Origin: Methanosarcina sp. UBA289
GTDB lineage: Archaea > Halobacteriota > Methanosarcinia > Methanosarcinales > Methanosarcinaceae
Direction: 5' to 3'
Length of the DNA stretch: 64,000 bases
Assembly: GCA_002496565.1 (NCBI GenBank)
Contig: DAKJ01000016.1
Span: forward strand, 104,328 to 168,327
Under the pieces are notes generated by a model. It saw nothing but the letters and a program-made list of their open reading frames with translations. It was not told the origin of the DNA and ran no database searches. The position numbers were made by a program, and so were the translations under genes. This document shows, one piece after another, positions 27,254 through 36,082 of the stretch; the first letter of the stretch is position 1, and each line of letters opens with the position of its first letter.

Positions 27254-27815
27254 AAATTAACTCCTAACTTATTTAATTGAATGAAAAATGATTTAACGCG
27301 TGTGAAAAGGTTCTTTTCCAAAATCCGTGGTCTTTAGATCTTTTGCCTTAAAACCTGTTATGGCTTTAAAGCCTGTGAGGTTTGGATTTATAGTAAGGAA
27401 TTCAACCTTGACCTTACGAACCTGAATCCAACTTTTGAACTCACGAATTTGAATTCAGCCCCCTAAACTCGCTAATCTGAACTCAACCCTTAAGTTAATT
27501 AACTTGAATTCGACCCCTGAACTAAATAACTTGAGATCTTCATTTTCCTGTAAATTTCTACTTGCCCCTTTGACTATAAATATAATTAATTAGATTGTTT
27601 TGCCATTAAGTTTTTTATTTGCTACCCATGAGTTATACATAAATATTGACTGGATTAAATATAAATATACTTATAAGAAAAATTGATTAAAAATAGCTGA
27701 ATTAGCAAAATAACAAATTATAAAACTTTATTTGGAAATTAAACTGTAAATAACAGGTTTAGTATATAAAGCTCTTAAAAAAGCTCATATGCTTAATATT
27801 TACAACAATATCAAT
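27254..27815. other. Intergenic region with degenerate repeats
   Basis: About 27395-27535 is a run of imperfect units of the type acttgaattc(g/a)acccctgaac, drifting in sequence with a period near 25-30 bases. The rest is AT-rich and includes the promoter of the small secreted protein. No gene is supported. Confidence 0.55.
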
Positions 27816-28832
27816 TTATTCAGAGTCAGGCCTCTCCAGCTTTTCCAGTATATCCGCCTGCTCTTTATGCTGCTTTTGAGATTGCCCCTTAACTTTCTTT
27901 TCGGATGATGTAAGCCTGAAAGCCTCAATATCCCAGTTTGCCCTTTTTGCTCCTGCCTGATACACGCTCTCAAGAAAATCCAGGATCGCTTTTTCCGGTG
28001 AATCTGCTGAATTTCGGACATCTTCATACATTAAAAGCGCAAGCCCTGCCTGATGGCTCCAGAAAGCTTCTTTTGGGTTAAGTGGCTCATTCATGAAACC
28101 TGCAGGCTGCGGGTACATGTACGCATAAAAAGCAGGTTCCTTTATGTTCTGATCTCCTGCCCAGAACCCGAAACTGATTATTTCATGCGAGGAAGCTTCA
28201 AGTTCTACAGGGTTTGCTCCTTCCTTTACAGGTGCAGGCCTTCCTGAAAACAGAGTCAGGGCCAGGTCAGCGCGGTGCCAGAAGAAATGGACAGGAGAAC
28301 TTTTCCCTATAAACCAGCCCCTGAAAACCTGAAAGGCGGAAGAGACTTGCACAAGGATTCTCCAGAACCGATTCACATATCCTTCGTCATAGGTCGCGTG
28401 CTGATAATCGGATGGGAAAGGCTCGGTACTTACTCCAGATATATCATACGGCACTGGCCTGATACCCACCGTAATCCCGAGCTCACCAAGACTCGAAAAC
28501 ACCCTGTCATGAAAAACAGCAACCGAAAACCCTTTTAAAGGCACGAATTTCAAGTCTCCTTCACTCGTCTCGATTCTTAAAACATGTTCCTTGTCCCGGA
28601 AATTGAACTCCATTTCGAAAGTCATGTCCTCGTAAGGAATAGGCCCAGTAGTAAGCCCGCGCACTGAAACGTAAAACGGTACATGCCACCAATGGTTCAT
28701 TTTCGGAAAAAGCGCAAGCTTGACCTTTCCCACGATTTGCAGAAACAGGTGCAGCGTATTTTTCGTATCTTCCCATTCTTCAAGCGGCAAAGGCGGAAAT
28801 TGAACATCCCGCGTAAAGCTAGTACTTACCAT
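27816..28832 (-). CDS. DUF5996 family protein
   Basis: A 338-residue soluble protein covering the whole DUF5996 family (a large, poorly characterised family of archaea and bacteria). Recognisable blocks are WEDTKNTLHLFLQIVGKVKL, MNHWWHVPFYVSVRGLTTGP, PVHFFWHRADLALTLFSGR and the C-terminal EAFWSHQAGLALLMYEDVR. Conserved His and Trp residues suggest an enzyme or cofactor-binding role, but no reaction is known. A long hydrophilic Lys/Gln/Glu tail ends the protein. A gaggggg site precedes the ATG at 28832. Transcribed alone. Confidence 0.8.
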   Translation of the reverse strand: MVSTSFTRDVQFPPLPLEEWEDTKNTLHLFLQIVGKVKLALFPKMNHWWHVPFYVSVRGLTTGPIPYEDMTFEMEFNFRDKEHVLRIETSEGDLKFVPLKGFSVAVFHDRVFSSLGELGITVGIRPVPYDISGVSTEPFPSDYQHATYDEGYVNRFWRILVQVSSAFQVFRGWFIGKSSPVHFFWHRADLALTLFSGRPAPVKEGANPVELEASSHEIISFGFWAGDQNIKEPAFYAYMYPQPAGFMNEPLNPKEAFWSHQAGLALLMYEDVRNSADSPEKAILDFLESVYQAGAKRANWDIEAFRLTSSEKKVKGQSQKQHKEQADILEKLERPDSE

Positions 28833-29045
28833 AATTACCCCCTCTGGAAAACCCCTAGATTACTAAATCAATGACAGTATCAACGATAGTAAAGTTTAGT
28901 GACAATTCTGTTAAATTTATAAAAGTATGATTATAAGTTGTAGATTCCGTTAATTTATAAGTTTAAAACCTTTCCTGCCCGAGTGAAAAAATTAAAATAT
29001 TGGCTCTGGAACCGGACTTTTGAATTAATAACTTATTTTTATTTT

Positions 29046-29261
29046 TCAGGACTGGTTTGAATGTTCCACATATTCTATTACCGAGCCGTTGGAATGCTTT
29101 ACTGTCATATTCCTGCCGGTTGGGACCTTATCCAGGACCCGGAGAATTTTTGCGTCTTTTTCTTCCAGATAAGCCTTGAATTCACAGAGAGAATCTACAA
29201 GAAAAGTAGTCTGCGTGCTTCCGAAAGGTTTTAAGGCTTCATCTGAGCCGGCTATTAGCAA
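29046..29261 (-). pseudogene. VOC (glyoxalase-like) domain fragment
   Basis: 71 residues that match only the C-terminal half of a vicinal-oxygen-chelate protein: TTFLVDSLCEFKAYLEEKDAKI, then VPTGRNMTVKHSNGSVIEYVEH, where the HSNGSVIEYVEH strand carries the metal-binding Glu of the family. A full protein is about 120 residues, and the upstream DNA (29262-29381) does not encode the missing N-terminal beta-alpha-beta module. It is most likely the decayed 3' end of a gene. Confidence 0.65.
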
Positions 29262-29381
29262 AAATCTCCTATCTTAGCCAATTCTAGGTCGATTGTACAA
29301 TGTAAAAAATTATTTATATGTTTCAAAACAATGATTTAAAAATTATTTTCCGGGTTGAAGCTCCATTGAGGTAGCCAATAA

Positions 29382-30980
29382 ATGGATAACGATGTGGTAG
29401 AAGAACTGCTGAAAATTGTAGTTGAGTCTCTACAATCTGAAGAAGGAAATTTAAACAAAGCAGTTGACCTTGCAATAAATTTTTCAACAAAATATTCAAT
29501 CTCTTCCGACCAGTTATTAGTTTTAAGCACTTTTTGTGGGTCTGAAGGGTCCTATGAATTAGTATATATATTTGCAAAGACCGCTGCAAGCTTATCAACA
29601 GGACATGCAAAAGTAGCTGCTCATTATAATGCAGGAACTGCTTCTTACTTTTTGAACCTACCTATGGAAGCAGAGGAGCAGTATAAACTTGCTCTGGAAT
29701 CAGACCCCAAACATGTAAATACACACTATAATTACGGAATTCTCCTTTCTGATATGGGGCGCCTCGATGAGGCAGAGGAGCAGTATAAACTTGCTCTGGA
29801 ATCAGACCCCAATGATGCGAGCACACACTCAAATTACGGAATTCTCCTCCAAAAAATAGGGCGTCTTGAACAAGCAGAGGAACAGTACAGAATCGCAATA
29901 AATTTAGACCCCAAAATGCCAAATAGCCACGGTGCTTATAGTTTACTTCTATTTTCCCAGAATTTAGAAGAGGAAGCTATTAAGGAAACAGGAATAGCAT
30001 CTCGCTTGTTCAGAGAAAATGGAGATGCCGTTAAGGAACATCTTTCTTTCGCTTGGCTTTATGAAAAATTTACAAATAAATATTATAATTTAAAAGATTA
30101 TAATAAGAGTGGAGAATATGCTGAAATCTCGGGGGATGAATACATTGAAGCAGGCAAACAGGCAGGAGAGAGCTTCAAGAACACTTCTTTAACTAAAGGC
30201 TATACGCTTAAAGGAAGAGCTAAAATTCGGAAGCTTGAACTTCAGCCACCATATGAAATTGAAAAGTTTAAGGAAATTATGAGTGGCATATACGAAGCAT
30301 CTAAATTTTATAAAAATGCAGCTGAAATATCTCCAAAAGATAATCAAACCTGTAATGCTTGTTCAATCTCGATGTTGTGTCTTTCTGAAATGCTTGACTA
30401 CATGCTTGCGGTAATGAAGCAGAAAAATGTTCCAAGGCTGGAAGATGAAATTGAAAAATGGAAAAAACAGCTGGCCGTTTCCGAGCAAATATATAAAGGA
30501 AGTATAAAAGGGGAAGCCTTCGTACAGTCTCTTTATAAGTTAATGGCCTGTATAGAGAACCTTGATAAGTACAAAAAATTCGCCATGTGGAAAGAAGAAA
30601 AGGCTTTTGAAGAATGTGTTGAAGAATTAAAGGAAATTGCCGGAAATATAGAAGGTCCGCTCCAGAAAATTATTGAAGATTCAGCTGCACAGATGGATGT
30701 TTGTCGGCGCAGCATAATGCCCTATGCAGGTACTGAAACTGGACAATTTGAACTAGAGACACCTAAAATAAATAATATTGATATGCCAGTTGACTCTAAA
30801 CAAGAAGACTTAAAGAAATCCAAGGAACGCAAAAAGGGAAATAAAATTGTAAAGTGGGTTATGAGTCATCCAATCAAATCTGCTGGAAGTGTTATTTTTG
30901 CAGTTATTTTGAACCATTATAGTGAAGCCCTCTTTTCCCTTATCCAAAAATTTGTAGTCACACTTCTCAGTTATGTTTGA
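29382..30980 (+). CDS. TPR protein with C-terminal membrane anchor
   Basis: A 532-residue protein. Several tetratricopeptide repeats of 34 residues occupy about residues 60-200; three have the AEEQYKLALESDP-like core, and a 41-base stretch is identical between two of them (29670-29710 and 29772-29812), so they expanded recently. A long helical middle part and a Lys-rich linker (KKSKERKKGNK) lead to a C-terminal hydrophobic helix (SAGSVIFAVILNHY...) that should anchor it in the membrane with the repeats inside the cell. TPR proteins scaffold protein assemblies; the partner is unknown. The ATG has gaggt upstream. It faces the DUF4062 gene convergently. Confidence 0.8.
   Translation: MDNDVVEELLKIVVESLQSEEGNLNKAVDLAINFSTKYSISSDQLLVLSTFCGSEGSYELVYIFAKTAASLSTGHAKVAAHYNAGTASYFLNLPMEAEEQYKLALESDPKHVNTHYNYGILLSDMGRLDEAEEQYKLALESDPNDASTHSNYGILLQKIGRLEQAEEQYRIAINLDPKMPNSHGAYSLLLFSQNLEEEAIKETGIASRLFRENGDAVKEHLSFAWLYEKFTNKYYNLKDYNKSGEYAEISGDEYIEAGKQAGESFKNTSLTKGYTLKGRAKIRKLELQPPYEIEKFKEIMSGIYEASKFYKNAAEISPKDNQTCNACSISMLCLSEMLDYMLAVMKQKNVPRLEDEIEKWKKQLAVSEQIYKGSIKGEAFVQSLYKLMACIENLDKYKKFAMWKEEKAFEECVEELKEIAGNIEGPLQKIIEDSAAQMDVCRRSIMPYAGTETGQFELETPKINNIDMPVDSKQEDLKKSKERKKGNKIVKWVMSHPIKSAGSVIFAVILNHYSEALFSLIQKFVVTLLSYV
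29670..29812 (+). repeat. Recent 102-bp tandem TPR repeat
   Basis: The 41 bases at 29670-29710 are repeated without change at 29772-29812; a third, diverged copy begins at about 29874. The spacing of 102 bases equals one 34-residue TPR. Confidence 0.75.
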
Positions 30981-31001
30981 TCACAATTTCCTGAATTCCA
31001 C

Positions 31002-31192
31002 AACAAATATTACTAACCTCTTATCATCTGACTTCAGGTTTCAAACTGAAATACATGAGAAAGGTTAAAGAAATGTTAATCCTCGACCACCCCTACATAT
31101 CTGAATTTTTAAAAAGTACTGCTGCGGAATTACAGATTCCTGTTTTGAAAAATGAAATGGCAGCTGGATTGAAAACAGATAAAACAGAATAG
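31002..31192 (+). pseudogene. Truncated duplicate of the ATP-grasp gene 5' end
   Basis: A 39-codon frame from ATG 31073 to TAG 31190-31192 reads MLILDHPYISEFLKSTAAEL and continues to ...GLKTDKTE. It matches the start of the ATP-grasp protein at 32833 almost residue for residue until it stops. The homology also runs upstream through the leader (tattactaacct, cttcaggtt, gaaaggtta), so promoter and start were copied together. The two copies bracket the DUF4062 gene. Confidence 0.85.
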
Positions 31193-31269
31193 AAACCTAG
31201 GTTTCGGAAAAATATAAATAAATTGTGATAGTTGGACAGTTTTTAGATTAATAAATGAAGGATTTCATT

Positions 31270-31287
31270 CCCGCAGCTTGCTGCGGG
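31270..31287. terminator. Perfect 8-bp hairpin after the DUF4062 gene
   Basis: CCCGCAGC and GCTGCGGG flank a TT loop, followed on the plus strand by tatttaatt. It lies just outside the stop of the minus-strand DUF4062 gene and downstream of the duplicated fragment. It is much more GC-rich than its surroundings. It may terminate both sides or be a relic of a mobile palindrome. Confidence 0.5.
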
Positions 31288-31300
31288 TATTTAATTGACC

Positions 31301-32536
31301 TCAATTAAAATAGAAGGGATGTTTGGGAATTTTTTCTCCGACACATACTATGTCATAAAAATCATCCTCTTCGATATTGAGTCCCTTTCCAACTTCATTT
31401 CTGTAGTTGAATGGCAAGAAATCGCGGAGGACCTTTCTATTTTTTTTGTCCAGAATTGTTTCATTGTCATCGATATTTTCTTTACTTATACAGAATAAAG
31501 GGCACAACACAATATCAGTATGTGACCCAAGTTCGCCAGTTACGAATTTAATTGCCTGACTCGCCGTTCTTCCAGTTTCAATTTTGTAGTCAATTAAAAG
31601 TAACGTAATTTTTTTTCTTCCGGCTTCAGATTTTAATGCCTGCAGCATTTGTCTGTTAACATCATTATTAAACATGTTTTCTTGACCGTCCCTGACTCCC
31701 CACAAAGACAGTACTTTAGTTCTAGGAAAAAGCCCATGGGCCACGAGAGAGCCTGTAAAAAGCCCATTCAGGCTTCCATGTGAGATGCACAGGACTGCAT
31801 TCGGGTTGAAATGCAGGTCAGTAACAGGACCCTTTAAAACATTTCTTATTTTTATTGCATTTTCCTGCCAGGTTCTCCAGACACCATATGAATTACTGTC
31901 ATTACAATCATTTAGTTCCATGCAGGGCGGTTTGTTCAAATGGGGTCTATAAGCCATCATTTTTTGTTCATGCTGCTCTTGAAGATGTTCCGCAAATAAG
32001 CCTGCCCATTGCTCTTTTAGCCATTTAGAGATATCTTCAAACTTATTGAATTCCTTTATTGGATTATTTCGTGTTTGAGAATTAATTTCATCAAGCAATT
32101 TAAAAACATTTATACTATCAACATATACATAATTAATTTTTGCCGGGTTATCCAGGTTCTTCTTGTAATAAGTCCTGTATTCGGAATATACATTTTTCTC
32201 AACGAAAATAAAGATAGGAATGTCTTTGTCCCTGGCTGTTTGATATTCCTTCATCGTAACTGACTTATACATCTGGCAAATTTCGTCAGTATTTTCCTTT
32301 CGAGATTCAGAAGACGGACTTCCATAACGCCCACCTATTATTAAAATAAGCATATGACAGCTGGTAATTTCTGAATAACAGGATTCGTCAAGTGGTCTAT
32401 TATGGTTGTAAGGAATCTTCCCTTTATCAGAAAGAACTGCTTCATACCCTATATTTTCAATAAAACTTTCAAGGTTATCCCTGATCTGTTTTAAATCGTA
32501 ATAGGTGGAACTTACAAAAATCCTTGGTTTTACCAT
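31301..32536 (-). CDS. DUF4062 - phosphoribosyltransferase-like fusion protein
   Basis: A 411-residue cytoplasmic protein with two parts. Residues 4-110 are a DUF4062 (TIR-like) domain: PRIFVSSTYYDLKQIRDNLE, then HMLILIIGGRYGS and MKEYQTARDKDIPIFIFVEK. Residues about 246-350 look like a type I phosphoribosyltransferase: VLCISHGSLNGLFTGSL at the pyrophosphate-side loop and ITLLLIDYKIETGRTASQAI in the PRPP loop position (canonical VDD-x-x-TGRT; here ID-Y-KIE-TGRT, with one acid replaced by Tyr). The linker has two Trp-rich helices. gggat precedes the ATG and a TATA-like tract lies at about 32590-32605. DUF4062 proteins are often found in prokaryotic conflict systems; a role in defence or nucleotide signalling is inference. 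Confidence 0.7.
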   Translation of the reverse strand: MVKPRIFVSSTYYDLKQIRDNLESFIENIGYEAVLSDKGKIPYNHNRPLDESCYSEITSCHMLILIIGGRYGSPSSESRKENTDEICQMYKSVTMKEYQTARDKDIPIFIFVEKNVYSEYRTYYKKNLDNPAKINYVYVDSINVFKLLDEINSQTRNNPIKEFNKFEDISKWLKEQWAGLFAEHLQEQHEQKMMAYRPHLNKPPCMELNDCNDSNSYGVWRTWQENAIKIRNVLKGPVTDLHFNPNAVLCISHGSLNGLFTGSLVAHGLFPRTKVLSLWGVRDGQENMFNNDVNRQMLQALKSEAGRKKITLLLIDYKIETGRTASQAIKFVTGELGSHTDIVLCPLFCISKENIDDNETILDKKNRKVLRDFLPFNYRNEVGKGLNIEEDDFYDIVCVGEKIPKHPFYFN

Positions 32537-32832
32537 TTATATCCCTTTCGATATTTTGATGGGAGTTTATATTTTTTGAAGGAGAGCACATGCTATAAAT
32601 ATATACTTTCCTAAAAATATACGATTTTTAAAAATAATTGAACAATAAGGTGCAAAGTTTTTATTATATACATAAAAAGCTGACAATCGATAGGAAATGC
32701 ATATTGGCTTATGATACTAGAAACGCTTTGAGACTACATGATGATTTTTTAAAATTCCATAAAAATTATTACTAACCTATTTTATTATCTGGCTTCAGGT
32801 TCCAAGTTGAAAGAATAAGAAAGGTTAGAAAA
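32537..32832. other. Divergent promoter region, right copy of the duplicated leader
   Basis: Holds the TATA-like promoter of the minus-strand DUF4062 gene (about 32590) and, from about 32757, the leader copied at 31002. The ATP-grasp ribosome binding site lies at its end. No gene is visible. Confidence 0.5.
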
Positions 32833-34053
32833 ATGATGATCCTTGACCATCCCTACGTCTCCGAATTTTTAAAAAACACTGCTGCGGAATTGCAGATTCC
32901 TGTTTTAAAAAACGAAATAGCAGCCGGACTGAAGACTGAAAAAAGGCTAAACCTTCTTGAAGAAGCTGAATTTATCGAATTCATAAAAGAAAAGGGCGAA
33001 TGTACTCTTTATTTAAACTCCGAGAATTCTATTGGCTGGATTTCTGAAAATCTCAGCTTTACAGAGCTACCTGAGAAAATCGAGCTTTTCAAGAACAAAG
33101 TGAAGTTTAGGGAGCTACTGGAAAGGCTTTATCCGGAATTATATTTCAAAGGTGTTGAATTTGAAAAACTGGATGAAATCCGGGTTGAGGAAATCGAAAA
33201 ACCGTTTATCATAAAGCCTGCCGTGGGATTTTTCAGTCTAGGGGTGCATAAAGTTTCCACTGGCGCGGAATGGGATTCAGCTCTGAAGTCCATAAAGGCT
33301 GAGGTTAAGGAGATCCGGGAGCTTTATCCGGCGCAGGTTCTGGATGTGGAGAATTTCATTATCGAAGGAAATATTGAAGGGAATGAGTTTGCGGTTGATG
33401 CTTATTTCAATCGCGAAGGAAAACCGGTAGTCCTCAATATCTTCAAACATATCTTTTCCTCGGAAAACGATGTCAGTGACAGAGTATATTTTACTTCAAA
33501 AACTGTTATAGAAACCTACAGGGAAGCCGTTGAGGACCTTTTAAAGGAGATTGGAAAACTTGCCGAACTCAGGAATTTTCCCCTTCATCTGGAACTGAGG
33601 ATAGGAGAGGACAGGCGAATCCAGCCGATCGAACTGAACCCCATGCGGTTTGCTGGTTGGTGCACGACCGATATTGCTTATTTTGCATATGGGATTAACA
33701 CTTACAAGTATTTTCTCGAACAACTTGAGCCGGATTGGGATAAAATTCTTGCAGGCAAAGAGGGAAAGAGCTTCTGTCTTGTTATGCTTAACAAACCCGC
33801 AGATCTCGATTTGAAGGAAGTAAAGGCTTTTAATTATGAGAAACTGCTTTCAGACTTCGAAAAGCCTTTGGAACTCAGGAAAGTCAATCATGAAAAATAC
33901 GGCTTTTTCGGGTACATGTTTACCGAAACTACAGAGAGCAACTGGCAAGAAATTGAACGAATTCTAAAATCGGACTTGAAAGAATATATCACTTTCAAAG
34001 AAATAGTTTCTATATCCGATAATCAAAGGCTCTGTCCCGGCACTCAAAAATAA
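32833..34053 (+). CDS. ATP-grasp family enzyme
   Basis: A 406-residue soluble protein. The central region, IEKPFIIKPAVGFFSLGVHKV (about 117-137), and FIIEGNIEGNEFAVDAYF (about 176-193) match the ATP-binding lid of ATP-grasp carboxylate-amine ligases, and LHLELRIGEDRRIQPIELNPMRFAGW (about 253-278) holds the metal-binding acidic/Asn residues (E..N). Such enzymes couple ATP to ligation of a carboxylate to an amine or thiol via an acyl phosphate. The substrate cannot be read. The intact copy stands beyond the DUF4062 gene; its first 40 codons are duplicated at 31073. The start at 32833 begins ATG ATG. Confidence 0.85.
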   Translation: MMILDHPYVSEFLKNTAAELQIPVLKNEIAAGLKTEKRLNLLEEAEFIEFIKEKGECTLYLNSENSIGWISENLSFTELPEKIELFKNKVKFRELLERLYPELYFKGVEFEKLDEIRVEEIEKPFIIKPAVGFFSLGVHKVSTGAEWDSALKSIKAEVKEIRELYPAQVLDVENFIIEGNIEGNEFAVDAYFNREGKPVVLNIFKHIFSSENDVSDRVYFTSKTVIETYREAVEDLLKEIGKLAELRNFPLHLELRIGEDRRIQPIELNPMRFAGWCTTDIAYFAYGINTYKYFLEQLEPDWDKILAGKEGKSFCLVMLNKPADLDLKEVKAFNYEKLLSDFEKPLELRKVNHEKYGFFGYMFTETTESNWQEIERILKSDLKEYITFKEIVSISDNQRLCPGTQK

Positions 34054-34203
34054 TCCACATTGGTTCATAAGGATTGAAATTTCAAATTGACTTTACTTTT
34101 TAAATTTATTTTTTGAGGAATATGAAATTGCCATCAGCAAAAAATCTATTTATGACTGAAGGTTCAATCTTCCCTATGGGAAAAGTCAAATGGGGTACTG
34201 GCT

Positions 34204-35184
34204 CTGGAAGACAATATCATAGAGGTAAATGGCCTTGAATATTTTTTCGGTGAGATAAAAGCAGTTGATAACATCAGTTTTACGGTAAGAAGAGGGGAGA
34301 TCTTCTCTTTTTTGGGACCGAACGGAGCTGGGAAGAGTACTGTAATTAATATTCTTACTACCCTCCTGCCTATGCAGAAGGGAAGAGTAATTATTGCAGG
34401 TCATGATTTAAGAACAGAACCTGAAAAAGTGAGGGAATCGATAGGGATTGTTTTTCAGGAATTGACTCTTGATAGAGACATGACTGTAAGGGAAATTCTG
34501 GAATACCACGGAAGACTCTATTCAATGCCAAAAGCTCAAAGACAGGCGCGTATTGATGAATTACTCAACCTGGTCGAGCTTGAAGCAAAAAGGGATGTCC
34601 TGACAAGATATCTGAGCGGCGGAATGAAGCGCAGGCTTGAGATTGCAAGAGGACTTATGACCCGCCCTAAAGTACTTTTCATGGACGAGCCTACAATCGG
34701 ACTTGATCCGCAAACAAGAATAAGAATCTGGGATTACTTGCGGGACATCAACCGGCAAGGAACAACCATTTTCCTGACAACCCATTATATGGATGAAGCC
34801 GACCAGCTAAGCGACTATATAAGTATTGTAGATCACGGACAGATAATTGCCACAGGCAAGCCCTGGGAGCTAAAAAATGCGCTTGGCCAGGACCTTATAT
34901 ATCTGGAAACAAGCGATAATCAGGGAGCTTCCAATTTGTTAACTAAATTGGATACTGTAAAAGGAGTTCGGGAAAAACCAAAAGGAATAGTTGTCATGGT
35001 CAATGTAGACGGTACCTACCTGCTGCCTGAGATAATGGAGAAACTTCGGAACGGAGGAATTAAGATCAGGGCCGTAAACCTCAAAAAACCATCAATGGAT
35101 GACGTTTTTGTCCACTATACAGGAAGAGAGCTCAGGGATACAGGAACCGAAAAAACTGTAGTGGTGAAACCAGGAGGGCGTTAA
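34204..35184 (+). CDS. ABC transporter ATP-binding protein with no standard start codon
   Basis: A DrrA-type ABC ATPase: Walker A GPNGAGKST, signature LSGGMKRRLEIARG, Walker B VLFMDEPTIGLDPQ and switch His TTHYMDEA. The homologous frame extends upstream of the first TTG (34312) through EDNIIEVNGLEYFFGEIKAV, which is the normal N-terminal strand of the family, to a TGA at 34153. No ATG, GTG or TTG lies in that stretch, only CTG at 34156, 34198 and 34204. The CTG at 34204 (LEDNIIEV...) sits where homologues start. Starting at TTG 34312 would remove the strand before Walker A. The permease follows after 3 bases. Confidence 0.8.
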   Translation: MEDNIIEVNGLEYFFGEIKAVDNISFTVRRGEIFSFLGPNGAGKSTVINILTTLLPMQKGRVIIAGHDLRTEPEKVRESIGIVFQELTLDRDMTVREILEYHGRLYSMPKAQRQARIDELLNLVELEAKRDVLTRYLSGGMKRRLEIARGLMTRPKVLFMDEPTIGLDPQTRIRIWDYLRDINRQGTTIFLTTHYMDEADQLSDYISIVDHGQIIATGKPWELKNALGQDLIYLETSDNQGASNLLTKLDTVKGVREKPKGIVVMVNVDGTYLLPEIMEKLRNGGIKIRAVNLKKPSMDDVFVHYTGRELRDTGTEKTVVVKPGGR

Positions 35185-35187
35185 GAG

Positions 35188-36024
35188 ATGCATAAAGGCT
35201 TTCTTACTATATACTGGCGAGATATGTTGAGGTTCTTACGGTTCCGAACTCTCCTGTTTACCTCCCTTGTCCAACCTGCACTCTGGCTGGCTTTCTTTGG
35301 AGTAGCAATGTCAAATAATTTTGATAGGCTGACTGCAACAATGCCGACTATTCCCGGGGTAAGAGCTGTGGGCTACTTGACTTTTATAGGTGCAGGAGTT
35401 ATTGCCATGACCACGCTTTTCACAAGTCTCTTTGGAGGTACAGTACTGCTCTTTGATAAAAACTGGGGACTTATGCGGGAGACCCTTTCAAGCCCTCTGC
35501 CAAGAATTCATATAATTGTAGGAATAGGGCTTTCAGCTATGACAAAGTCCTTTATCCAGGCCACTGTTATAATGGTTTTTGGGCTTTTACTGGGAGTCCA
35601 GTTCTTTGAAGGCTACACAGCTACACAGGTTCTGGTCTCACTCTTTTGTATCATGCTTTTTATAGGAGCATTTTCTCTAGGTTTTCTTTTTCTTTCAGCT
35701 GCAATAGCAATAACAATGGAAAGCCCGGAAGGAATGCAAGCCGTAATAACCCTGCTTACCATGCCTTTCTTTTTCACAAGCAATGCACTTTATCCTGCGA
35801 ACTCTTTTCCCCCTGTGCTTCGGGCTCTGTCCACAGTCAATCCGCTAACGCATCTTGTCAGCGGAATCAGGTACTTTGCAATAGGGAGCGATTTTTCGTC
35901 AATCGGGCTTCGTTATACTTACACGCAGGGAGAGGTTATTGTTTCCTTTCTGGCTCTTCTAGCTTTTGCGACAATAATGTTTCTTATTGCAAGGTGGAGG
36001 TTTACCAAGGTTACAGTCACATGA
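35188..36024 (+). CDS. ABC-2 type transporter permease
   Basis: A 278-residue membrane protein with six predicted helices, a first cytoplasmic segment MHKGFLTIYWRDMLRFLRFR, and the coupling segment WGLMRETLSSPLPRIHIIVG. The final periplasmic-like motif NPLTHLVSGIRYFAIG is common in the ABC-2/DrrB/NodJ family. It is encoded 3 bases after the ATPase stop and completes a two-gene exporter. The substrate is unknown; DrrAB-like systems move lipophilic compounds. Confidence 0.9.
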   Translation: MHKGFLTIYWRDMLRFLRFRTLLFTSLVQPALWLAFFGVAMSNNFDRLTATMPTIPGVRAVGYLTFIGAGVIAMTTLFTSLFGGTVLLFDKNWGLMRETLSSPLPRIHIIVGIGLSAMTKSFIQATVIMVFGLLLGVQFFEGYTATQVLVSLFCIMLFIGAFSLGFLFLSAAIAITMESPEGMQAVITLLTMPFFFTSNALYPANSFPPVLRALSTVNPLTHLVSGIRYFAIGSDFSSIGLRYTYTQGEVIVSFLALLAFATIMFLIARWRFTKVTVT

Positions 36025-36082
36025 TTTCAATCGGGCTCACGTTTAAGGGGTATAAAGAATAAGGTAGAAATGGGGAAATATT

